Source: a bacterium (GTDB lineage Bacteria; NPL-UPA2; JAUVJM01). From it: a stretch of 6,088 nt of DNA. Position 1 is the first letter of the stretch. Every line of letters starts with the position of its first letter. Shown in pieces: positions 1-5,794 of this stretch. Where the stretch lies: assembly GCA_030596585.1 (NCBI GenBank), contig JAUVJM010000082.1, positions 1 to 6,088 of the forward strand. Direction: 5' to 3'. A program made the translations under genes and the position numbers. The notes beneath the pieces are model-generated. The model searched no databases. It saw only the letters and a program-made list of their open reading frames with translations, and was not told the origin of the DNA.

Positions 1-94
1 CGGCTGTCCCCTTCTCAGGCTTTACGTATTTGCCGCTGATAATCTTAATCTGGGTTTTAACGGCAGTCTCGTAGTCTTTCCAGCACTTTTCTTT
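1..94 (-). pseudogene. rmuC: Continuation of rmuC beyond the TAG, cut by window edge
   Basis: Translating the minus strand past the TAG in the same frame gives 31 open codons with no further stop: KEKCWKDYETAVKTQIKIIS followed by GKYVKPEKGTA. This matches what follows the IDAKFP..Y...LEA block in RmuC proteins, where a helix leads to a segment like 'KYI.PEEGT.DF'. There is no gap or frame change, so a single codon separates this fragment from a normal rmuC. Possible causes are a recent nonsense mutation, a base error in the assembly, or UAG read as an amino acid. Another gene here (3999-5207) appears to use TAG as a real stop, which argues against general reassignment. Confidence 0.7.
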
Positions 95-631
95 CTACTC
101 CGGGGAAGAAGCCTCAAGATACCTCCGGTAATCGTCCCTCGGAAATTTTGCATCGATCGGAATGATGACGTCCTTCATCTTGACAACAGCATCAACCTGC
201 TCCCTGCCGTCAATCAGGTATTGCCGTTCCCAGATGCCTCGCGGGAGAACCTTCTCAAGCATCTCCTCCAGAATAGCCTCGCCGTAATTGCCGCGCAGTT
301 TCGGAGCCTGCAAAATGTCTTTCAGGGACTGTCCCAGCTTCTGAGCATCCTCCTGCTGGCGGATAATCCTGTGTATGGTTTCGCCCATGTCTTTGATTGT
401 ATCTATCGTCTTTATGGTATGCTCCGAGATAAGGTCTTTGGAGCGAAGGACTTCATCGCGCGTCATGCTCAGATCTTTGTGTATGCCGGATTGGAAAGCC
501 AAAAACTGCTCCCTGAGAGAAGCGTCCAGCCTGGCTGACACGTCACCGCGATTACCCTTCAGGAGAAGCGCAATAACCAGAATTATCAGCACCGCAAGTG
601 CCGCCAACACCGCTAACATTAGCATATCCAT
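95..631 (-). CDS. rmuC: RmuC family protein, N-terminal part ended by an in-frame TAG
   Basis: The 178-residue product matches the front of RmuC, a membrane-anchored protein linked to limiting DNA rearrangement, with a nuclease-like core. Residues 4-24 form one hydrophobic segment, residues about 30-95 are charged and probably coiled coil, and the RmuC core follows with its typical run: ILQAPKLRGNYGEAILEEML (106-125), then QVDAVV and PIDAKFPRDDYRRYLEA (158-174). Family members are usually well over 300 residues, so this product lacks most of the core. The reading frame ends at TAG (97-95), yet RmuC-like sequence continues directly behind it (next entry). The ATG at 631 fits a short cytoplasmic leader before the membrane segment but has no clear Shine-Dalgarno; ATG two codons in is possible. 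A 176-bp spacer holding a repeat separates it from the preceding gene, so co-transcription is uncertain. Family assignment is firm; whether the gene works is not. Confidence 0.85.
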   Translation of the reverse strand: MDMLMLAVLAALAVLIILVIALLLKGNRGDVSARLDASLREQFLAFQSGIHKDLSMTRDEVLRSKDLISEHTIKTIDTIKDMGETIHRIIRQQEDAQKLGQSLKDILQAPKLRGNYGEAILEEMLEKVLPRGIWERQYLIDGREQVDAVVKMKDVIIPIDAKFPRDDYRRYLEASSPE

Positions 632-674
632 AAAATACAGTGATCCGTTGTCAGTGACCGATTACACGTATGCT

Positions 675-772
675 TGTCATTCCCGCCCCGCATCAAGTAC
701 GGGGTAAACTGCGGCGGGAATCCAGACTATAATTACGGATCCTGGATTGCCCGGTCAAGCCGGGCAATGACA
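675..772. repeat. Dispersed 98-bp TGTCATTCCCG repeat, copy A
   Basis: The unit begins TGTCATTCCCG and ends CGGGCAATGACA, imperfect terminal inverted repeats. Inside are two hairpins with the same TCAAG loop: one with a CCCCG/CGGGG core at about 686-704, and a perfect 9-bp stem attgcccgg/ccgggcaat at 746-754 and 760-768. It aligns without gaps to the copy at 3881-3978, with 8 differences by eye (about 92% identity). Similarity seems to continue some 25 bp past the right end (acaaatttaatgtcac). It fills much of the spacer between the membrane-protein gene and rmuC. The GTCATTCCCG...CGGGAATCC design resembles small non-autonomous palindromic repeats seen in many genomes, such as neisserial dRS3/NIME elements, but family membership is not proven. 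As RNA the hairpins could stabilise or end the upstream transcript. Confidence 0.85.
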
Positions 773-807
773 CAAATTTAATGTCACTTTGCACTAATTC
801 CTAACTC

Positions 808-2724
808 TCAATCTATTTCATACACATGGTCCGTTCCAAAGCTAATCACGTGACGCAAACCGGATGCACCTTCACCACCATTCTTCCCACCTCGGGGAGA
901 AGAATCGAAGAGAGGAGGAGAGGACAACCTTTCTTTCGCGCTCCACCATCTTCCTCTCCTGAACTCCGCCGCATGTACGATCACGTATTTTACACCCAGC
1001 CTCCGGAGGAGAGCAATTGATTTCTCTGAAGGGAATTTCTGCATCGTCCCGTTAATCTCCCAGTAATCCGGCGGGAAAAATCCGCTGTAGCCGTTGACCA
1101 ATTTTTTCCAGTGAAAGGTTGACCGATACATATATCTCGTTTCCTTGTAAACCTCCCTCGCCGAAGACGGCATTGGAAGTTCTACAATGGGGAAATCCCC
1201 TTGCCGGGAAGAAAGCCATCTGTAAACAGCCGGAACCTGCTCTGGGAAAATATGAAATCTGAGCGGAAAGCAGGAATACTCCGCAATAAGTATCAGCGGA
1301 ATCAAAACGCAGATGATTTTTTTTCGCAAGGATAAGCTCTGCTCGAAAAGATACCTCGCGCCAAAACCCGCAAGCACACTTATGCTGAAAGTCACCATCA
1401 CACCCCACCTTGCCGCAACACGCACACTTTGCAGTGGGGGAATAATATTATACAGTATTGTATATAGGAAAAAGGCGGGGCCGAGAGAGAATATGAACGT
1501 AAGTATTAGCAGGAATAGATAAAACTTTTGATTTTCTGTAACAACCATGCGCTCCTGAACAAACCGCCAGAGAAAAAATGGTTCCCTGCGGCGAAGTAGG
1601 AAGTAACGAATGGCAAAAAGAAAACAGGTAACCAGAATAGAGGGGGGAAGATGATGCGCGCTGAAGTGAAGTCTTCCTATGTCAAAAGAAAACCCTCCTG
1701 AAATAAGAACAGCGAAACCAAAAACCACACTGATGAGAATAAGAACGTCTATGAAATAGAATTTTGGTTTTCCTTCAGGGCGGGCAATCCCACCTCTGCA
1801 TGCTCTTTTCCGCCATGAGAAAAAACCATAAACACTTAAGAAAATTGCCGCAAGCCCGGGGAAAAGATTTTTCTCATGGTCTCCGAAAACGCGATTCAGA
1901 CTTCCGTACAGATGATTGGAAGGGGACGCAGATAAGTAGCTCTTTGCCTGCGCGGAGTAATACTTCACTTCCGAGAGAGAACGCACAAAATTCATTTCCT
2001 CCCGAACACGGGCGTAGGGTTTATAAAAAGGATATAGTGAACCGCCGGCAAGCAGAAGGAAAATGAACATTCCAATGAATTGTTTTCGGCAAAGCTTCCT
2101 CCTGAATATAAACCAGAGAAACATAAAACCAATACATACGCTTAGAAAGACTGCATAGTACCCGCACGAAAGACACTGGAGGACAAAAAAGAGCGTGAAA
2201 AGAAGTAAATCTTTGTATTTCTTCCCGTCAAAGAACCTGTGCAGATACAGGAAAGTAAATGGCATCCAGTGATTCGTCAACAGCTGTAGATGGGAAAGGT
2301 GGTCAAATCTGTACGGACAGAAAGCAAAAATCATCCCCGAGACAATTCCGGCGAACCTGCTGGCTGTCAGATAGAACACGAGACAGTACATTCCAATCCC
2401 CGCGATGATAAAAGAGAGCAGGAAAACCGTGTTGTATCCAAGAATGGGCTTGCCCGTTATCGCTATGACCGGCAAGGCAATCAGGCTGTTTGCAAACATG
2501 TGCTCAGAATACGCGAGGGTGGATTCGTGCGGGTAAAAGATGTTTGCTTCAAAGAGCTTGCCGGGCGAAGTGAGAAGTTGATGCACATCCCAGGCGAGTA
2601 TCCAGGTATTGAGAAGAGGATCCCCGGGATCTCTAATGGCAGTTCCCATCTGCAAGGAAACCGGCCAGGTAAGCGTCACTGTGAGAATGCAGAAAAAAAG
2701 TAATACAAGAATTCTACTTCTCAT
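808..2724 (-). CDS. Polytopic membrane protein, GT-C glycosyltransferase-like
   Basis: From ATG 2724 the product has 638 residues and about ten or more hydrophobic segments (for example 4-24, 80-120, 125-137, 171-205, 214-229, 322-343, 400-428, 440-458, 468-482). After segment 1 comes a loop with RDPGDPLLNTW (31-41) and NIFYPHESTLAYSEH (61-75). Acidic residues in the first outer loop are typical of GT-C enzymes that take sugars from polyprenyl-phosphate donors. A soluble C-terminal domain (about 490-638) contains VELP, KLVNGYSGFFPPDYW (541-555) and a 'LRRLGVKYVIVH' strand. I do not recognise a named family; the glycosyltransferase role is inferred from topology and from the neighbouring GT2 gene. 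A longer frame from 2799 exists, but its first 25 residues are repeat-derived and ATG 2724 has an AGGG site. Residues 600-623 are a proline/glycine-rich insert of probable repeat origin. The stop is TGA. Confidence 0.8.
   Translation of the reverse strand: MRSRILVLLFFCILTVTLTWPVSLQMGTAIRDPGDPLLNTWILAWDVHQLLTSPGKLFEANIFYPHESTLAYSEHMFANSLIALPVIAITGKPILGYNTVFLLSFIIAGIGMYCLVFYLTASRFAGIVSGMIFAFCPYRFDHLSHLQLLTNHWMPFTFLYLHRFFDGKKYKDLLLFTLFFVLQCLSCGYYAVFLSVCIGFMFLWFIFRRKLCRKQFIGMFIFLLLAGGSLYPFYKPYARVREEMNFVRSLSEVKYYSAQAKSYLSASPSNHLYGSLNRVFGDHEKNLFPGLAAIFLSVYGFFSWRKRACRGGIARPEGKPKFYFIDVLILISVVFGFAVLISGGFSFDIGRLHFSAHHLPPSILVTCFLFAIRYFLLRRREPFFLWRFVQERMVVTENQKFYLFLLILTFIFSLGPAFFLYTILYNIIPPLQSVRVAARWGVMVTFSISVLAGFGARYLFEQSLSLRKKIICVLIPLILIAEYSCFPLRFHIFPEQVPAVYRWLSSRQGDFPIVELPMPSSAREVYKETRYMYRSTFHWKKLVNGYSGFFPPDYWEINGTMQKFPSEKSIALLRRLGVKYVIVHAAEFRRGRWWSAKERLSSPPLFDSSPRGGKNGGEGASGLRHVISFGTDHVYEID
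856..927 (-). repeat. Probable in-frame repeat-derived insert in the membrane-protein gene
   Basis: Residues 600-623 of the membrane protein read SSPPLFDSSPRGGKNGGEGA plus SGLR, a low-complexity Pro/Gly/Ser stretch unlike the aliphatic and aromatic sequence on either side. The flanks ('YVIVHAAEFRRGRWWSAKERL' before, 'RHVISFGTDHVYEID' after) look like a strand pair of one domain that would join well without it. The DNA contains an imperfect inverted repeat TTCTTC...GAAGAA (881-886, 899-904) and purine-rich gagaggaggagagga next to it, like small palindromic elements of the CCTCTCC...GAGGTGAGG kind. No second copy is in this window, so the origin and exact borders are inferred. Confidence 0.35.
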
Positions 2725-2733
2725 TACAACTAA

Positions 2734-2737
2734 CCCT
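2734..2737 (-). promoter_or_regulatory. Ribosome binding site supporting start at 2724
   Basis: The minus strand reads AGGG followed by nine bases and then ATG at 2724-2722. The alternative upstream ATG at 2799 lies inside repeat DNA. This site and the hydrophobic segment directly after M(2724) are the main reasons for choosing the shorter protein. Confidence 0.5.
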
Positions 2738-2741
2738 GATA

Positions 2742-2798
2742 TATGGATTCTGGATTCCGTCCTCCAACTTGATTGGGGGATCAAGTCGGGGAATGACA
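2742..2798. repeat. Diverged right half of the TGTCATTCCCG repeat, copy C
   Basis: The left part (TATGGATTCTGGATT) is identical to bases inside copy B at 3881-3978, and the right end plus flank (GGGAATGACAAGAACTTAT) matches copy B's end and flank. The middle differs: instead of the 9-bp attgcccgg hairpin it has tccaacttgattgggggatcaagtc, with a small TTGAT/ATCAA stem. The left half of the unit is missing. It occupies the spacer between the GT2 gene and the membrane-protein gene, in the same orientation as copies A and B. Read on the minus strand it is open and gives the 'SFPDLIPQSSWRTESRIHIS' sequence that falsely extends the membrane protein. Confidence 0.7.
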
Positions 2799-2824
2799 AG
2801 AACTTATGTTACGGCGTACTACGC

Positions 2825-2859
2825 TCAGAATGACACCCTGCGAAGAGTTCAGAATGACA
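2825..2859. repeat. Two direct TCAGAATGACA boxes, 24 bp apart
   Basis: TCAGAATGACA occurs at 2825-2835 and 2849-2859 in the same orientation. This 11-mer is exactly the terminal inverted repeat of the element at 5221-5297. The site directly abuts copy C, so the 157-bp spacer looks like a stack of end fragments of two related repeat families rather than ordinary intergenic DNA. Confidence 0.65.
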
Positions 2860-2881
2860 TGGGCGTTCTGTGCCCTGCCGA

Positions 2882-3826
2882 TTATCTTTCCCCAACGATT
2901 TTCTTCACAACGTATATAGGTTTGTTCTGAGATTCATGATACGTTCTAACCTGCATTTCGCCAAGGAGACCCATGCTCACAAACTGCGTTCCAACAAACA
3001 TAAGGAGCACCGCCAGAAGCAGCATGGGACGGCTTGAGAGCGCAACTCCGAAAAACTGTCTCTGTACAACCAGACATACTCCTATAACAAAACCTATGCC
3101 CCCGGAGATAAGGCCAAGCAAACCAAAAATCTGGATAGGCTTTGTTGAATAGCTCATGAGAAATCTTACGGTCACCAAATCAAGAATGACCGCAATTATC
3201 CTCGAGAGACCGTATTTAGACTTGCCATATTTTCTGGGAGCGTGCTTCACTACAACTTCCCCGATCGATGCCCCGACCCATTTTGCGAGAGCAGGGATAA
3301 ACCTGTGCATCTCCCCGTACAAATCGATATTCTCGACGACCTCGCGGCGGTATGCTTTCAGAGTGCACCCGTAATCGTGAAGGCGAACTCCGGTTATCCT
3401 TGAAATAATTTTGTTGGCAAAGAATGAAGGGATTCTCCGGGTGAGAAGAGGGTCATGTCTTTCTCTGCGCCATCCGCTTACAACATCATAGCCTTCATCC
3501 ATCTTTCTGAGCAGTTTCGGTATATCCTCCGGGTCATTCTGCAAGTCGGCATCAAGAGTTATGATTATATCTCCCCCGGCATACTTGAAACCTGCAGACA
3601 GAGCGGCAGTCTGCCCGAAGTTCGTCCTGAAAGATATCACACGGACTTCTTCTGTCTGTTTGGCGATACTCTCCAGAATCTTGAAGCTCCCGTCCGTGCT
3701 CCCGTCATCAACAAAGATAATCTCGTAACTTTTCCCAAGCCCGGCAAGAACTTCTTTCAACCGCGAATAAAGAATCTTCAGACTGCCCTCTTCATTCATA
3801 ACAGGAATTACTACCGAAATGTCCAT
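2882..3826 (-). CDS. GT2 polyprenyl-phosphate glycosyltransferase (GtrB/ArnC/DPM1 type)
   Basis: This 314-residue enzyme belongs to the family that moves a sugar from a nucleotide donor to a polyprenyl phosphate at the cytoplasmic face of the membrane. The GT-A domain opens with ISVVIPVMNEE (3-13), has VDDGSTDGS (39-47) for nucleotide binding and the metal-binding DADLQNDP (92-99), then YGCTLKAYRR (152-161), GEMHRFIPALA (171-181) and RKYGKSKYGLSR (198-209), all typical of the DPM1/GtrB/ArnC group. Two hydrophobic segments (about 229-253 and 266-290) form the usual C-terminal anchor. Length is normal and no key motif is missing. The start is clear: AGGAG (minus strand, 3838-3834) lies 7 bases before ATG 3826. 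The stop is TAA. The sugar cannot be predicted. Next to a GT-C-like gene, it probably makes that protein's lipid-linked donor. Confidence 0.93.
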   Translation of the reverse strand: MDISVVIPVMNEEGSLKILYSRLKEVLAGLGKSYEIIFVDDGSTDGSFKILESIAKQTEEVRVISFRTNFGQTAALSAGFKYAGGDIIITLDADLQNDPEDIPKLLRKMDEGYDVVSGWRRERHDPLLTRRIPSFFANKIISRITGVRLHDYGCTLKAYRREVVENIDLYGEMHRFIPALAKWVGASIGEVVVKHAPRKYGKSKYGLSRIIAVILDLVTVRFLMSYSTKPIQIFGLLGLISGGIGFVIGVCLVVQRQFFGVALSSRPMLLLAVLLMFVGTQFVSMGLLGEMQVRTYHESQNKPIYVVKKIVGER

Positions 3827-3880
3827 TATCTCGCTCCTCTTTATCTTAAAGTATTGTCAAAAACCTCTTCTTTTTATGCC

Positions 3881-3978
3881 TGTCATTCCCGCCCCGTATC
3901 AAGTACGGGGTAAACTGCAGCGGGAATCCAATCTGTAACTATGGATTCTGGATTGCCCGGTCAAGCCGGGCAATGACA
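3881..3978. repeat. Dispersed 98-bp TGTCATTCCCG repeat, copy B
   Basis: This copy has the same length and orientation as the one at 675-772. Its hairpins are more regular: ccccgta/tacgggg with loop TCAAG (3892-3910), enclosed by ATTCCCGC...GCGGGAAT, and attgcccgg/ccgggcaat (3952-3960, 3966-3974) with the same TCAAG loop. It lies 20 bp downstream of the GT4 stop and 54 bp upstream of the GT2 start on the transcribed strand, so it would appear in an operon mRNA between the two cistrons. There is no T-run of the kind that marks a classical terminator. Confidence 0.87.
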
Positions 3979-3998
3979 AGAATTTATATCACAGAGCA

Positions 3999-5207
3999 CT
4001 ACATCTTTGCCAAATATTTACCTTCATATTTTACCACAGATATACCCACAAACTCATATACTTCCTTCACTTTCTTCTTGAAAATCGAAACGCTGTACCT
4101 CGACTCAACCAGCTTTTTCCCCTCTTCCCCAATTTTATGGCGCAACGTCCTGTCCCCGACAAGATCCGCGATTGCCTGTGAGAAATGCTGCACATCGGCT
4201 TCCGCCAGTATTGCAACTTTATCGCTAAGCACCTGGGTATGCATCGGCAGGCGCGTGGCAGCCACAGGTTTGCCTGAAGCAAGATAGTCAAATATTTTGA
4301 GGGGCGTATTGGTGCCCTTTAGCCTGGGAGACACAAGTATGTCTGCCGCCGCAAGAAGAGACGGTATTTCCTCAACAGGACGTTTCCCGTAAAACAAGAC
4401 CGAATTTAGAATCCCGAGCTGTCCGGCAAGGAGTTTTAGTCTCTGAATCTGCACTTGTTCGCCGCCGACCAGCACCAGTTTCACAGAGTTCTCATCGCCC
4501 AGCATGACAGAAATGCTTTCAAGGAGCATTTCGACTCCCTGATATGACTCAAAATTGCCGACATACATGACAATAACACTGTCTTCACCAACACCGAGTT
4601 CCTGCCTGCCGACTGTTTTCTTCGCTTCGGGAATTTCAACCGGACAGTCTTCGATCTGAAAGACTTTTTTGCCGGGCGCCGTTTGAATCGCAAATTCAGT
4701 GAGCGCAGAACAAACTGTCAAAACGGCAGTCGAATTCCTAATCACGATACTCTCAAGAAACCGGATAAGCTCTAACATATGCCTGTTCTTCAGTTTCCCT
4801 GTATAGGCAAGCTGATCAGAAATGCAGGAATCCATATCGTATATATACGGAATATGGAAAAGTTTCCGGAGCAGGAAGGCAATAAATACGGATTCCTCAA
4901 CTGCGTGGATGCAATCATATCTGCAGGATGACACCATTTTCAGAGCTTTTAGCAGGAGGAGACAATCAAGCGGCAATTTCACAAACGAAGCGCCTATTGG
5001 AACATGTCTGATGAAAGGTATCCGGGGTATTCTGTGAATCCTGACATTTTCCAGACATATATCTTTCCCTATATGATATGTCAGCAAATCAACCTGATGT
5101 CCCTGTTCGCCTATTGCCCGAAGCATCTGCCTGACATTAATGGGAGTGCCCCTTAATTCAAAAAACGGCTCAGGAGCAAGAAAAAGTATTCTCAGGGAGC
5201 ACCTCAC
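3999..5207 (-). CDS. GT4 family glycosyltransferase (GT-B fold)
   Basis: The 402-residue product is a retaining, nucleotide-sugar-dependent transferase of the GT4/GT1-like group, probably cytoplasmic or membrane-peripheral. The N-terminal lobe begins RILFLAPEPFFELRGTPINV (6-25), the usual first strand and glycine loop. The C-terminal lobe has VIVMYVGNFESYQGVEMLLE (211-230), LVLVGGE (244-250), LLAAADILVSPR (284-295) and TPLKIFDYLASGKPVAATRL (301-320). The E-x7-E signature of many GT4 enzymes is replaced by T299 and D307, as can occur in subgroups with a 'PLKIFDYLASGKP' form. The GTG start at 5207 overlaps the previous gene's TGA by 4 bp (GTGA), suggesting translational coupling. The GAGG before GTG is only 2 bases away, whereas GAGG at 5203-5200 sits 6 bases before CTG at codon 5, so the true start may differ by four codons. 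The stop is TAG, with TAA five codons later. The sugar specificity is unknown. Confidence 0.9.
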   Translation of the reverse strand: MRCSLRILFLAPEPFFELRGTPINVRQMLRAIGEQGHQVDLLTYHIGKDICLENVRIHRIPRIPFIRHVPIGASFVKLPLDCLLLLKALKMVSSCRYDCIHAVEESVFIAFLLRKLFHIPYIYDMDSCISDQLAYTGKLKNRHMLELIRFLESIVIRNSTAVLTVCSALTEFAIQTAPGKKVFQIEDCPVEIPEAKKTVGRQELGVGEDSVIVMYVGNFESYQGVEMLLESISVMLGDENSVKLVLVGGEQVQIQRLKLLAGQLGILNSVLFYGKRPVEEIPSLLAAADILVSPRLKGTNTPLKIFDYLASGKPVAATRLPMHTQVLSDKVAILAEADVQHFSQAIADLVGDRTLRHKIGEEGKKLVESRYSVSIFKKKVKEVYEFVGISVVKYEGKYLAKM

Positions 5208-5794
5208 TTCCTCAATCCAGTGTCATTCTGACCCTTGCGTGAAACGAAGGGGAAGAATCTATAGAGATTCTTCGTCGCTACACTCCTCAGAATGACAGAC
5301 AAAAGCGCAATGGGAAGAAAAACAGCCAGTTCAACAATCACCGTACGCAGGTTATGCCTGTTAAAAACGCTCACGACTGATGACTCTCTCCAAACGTCCG
5401 GCAGGAATGCATATTTGAAATAGAAATACTTTCCGCTGAAAGGCCACAGAAGCTGTATCCCGAATGGCGCGGTACGGTCAATCGCGATGTAATCAACCGC
5501 AAGATGAGATAGAACTAGTATAAAAGTGAGCAAGCCCCATTTGACGCCGCCGCTTTTCCTCGATACGAACCACACCCCTAAAGACACCGCGAGCGCAAAA
5601 AACAATGAGTGAGTGCCCTTATGGTGGAAATAATTGAAATTCCCCACAAAAAAGCCGGGCAGAAAATCAATATCCGGCAGGCAGGCGACGACGATGCAAA
5701 AGAACAAAGCTTTCCACCCCGGAGACGAGAACCTCCTGCCGGACAGAAAATATACGCTTACTCCTGCAAGTGAATGACCGATTGGGGTTGACAT
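5204..5794 (-). CDS. YdjM/DUF457-type membrane metal-dependent hydrolase
   Basis: This 196-residue integral membrane protein resembles the YdjM (LexA-binding, inner-membrane putative hydrolase) family. The likely metal ligands are all present: TPIGHSLAG (3-11), LPDIDFLPG (39-47), HHKGTHSLF (57-65) and LSHLAVDY (95-102). Hydrophobic segments lie at about 27-40, 63-76, 86-102 and 152-170. The biochemical reaction is not established for the family. The last 26-30 residues (SVILRSVATKNLYRFFPFVS and following) are encoded by the MITE-like element at 5221-5297 and are not part of the family fold, so the original protein was probably about 166 residues. ATG 5794 is preceded by GAGG (6 bases away) and AGGAG (11 bases away). 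It is first in the minus-strand run and overlaps the GT4 gene by 4 bp. No convincing promoter was seen for it in the 108-bp divergent spacer. Confidence 0.82.
   Translation of the reverse strand: MSTPIGHSLAGVSVYFLSGRRFSSPGWKALFFCIVVACLPDIDFLPGFFVGNFNYFHHKGTHSLFFALAVSLGVWFVSRKSGGVKWGLLTFILVLSHLAVDYIAIDRTAPFGIQLLWPFSGKYFYFKYAFLPDVWRESSVVSVFNRHNLRTVIVELAVFLPIALLSVILRSVATKNLYRFFPFVSRKGQNDTGLRK
5221..5297. repeat. 77-bp MITE-like element with perfect 11-bp inverted ends
   Basis: The element starts TGTCATTCTGA (5221-5231) and ends TCAGAATGACA (5287-5297), exact inverted repeats. Its centre is a hairpin, gaagaatct-ATAG-agattcttc (5252-5273). On the minus strand it reads TGTCATTCTGAGGAGTGTAG then CGACGAAGAATCT, a sequence type widespread as a small mobile repeat in bacterial genomes. 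No transposase lies nearby. It falls inside the last part of the hydrolase gene and stays open in that frame, coding for residues 167-192. Confidence 0.88.

Noticed and set aside
95..97. Genome-wide reassignment of UAG to an amino acid
   Set aside because: The GT4 gene appears to end at TAG in the expected place with a TAA shortly after; one readthrough candidate is not enough to support a changed code.
632..674. Promoter for rmuC
   Set aside because: A TGTAAT-like -10 can be found, but no acceptable -35 lies at 16-18 bp spacing, so I do not call it.
1052..1408. Minus-strand 118-codon open frame inside the membrane-protein gene
   Set aside because: It lies in another frame of a well-supported coding region; its translation has no coherent domain pattern.
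2290..2703. Plus-strand 137-codon open frame opposite the membrane-protein N-terminus
   Set aside because: The charged, low-hydrophobicity product is what the complement of membrane-segment codons would give; no start signal or family resemblance.
2860..2881. GGGC/GCCC hairpin just after the GT2 stop as a terminator
   Set aside because: The stem is only 4 bp and no T-run follows on the transcribed strand.
3455..3913. Plus-strand 152-codon open frame opposite the GT2 gene
   Set aside because: It is antisense to the catalytic domain of a clear GT2 gene, runs into repeat copy B and has no SD or family motif.
675..3978. CRISPR-like array from the recurring palindromic repeats
   Set aside because: The copies are kilobases apart and separated by genes; there is no regular spacer length and no cas gene.
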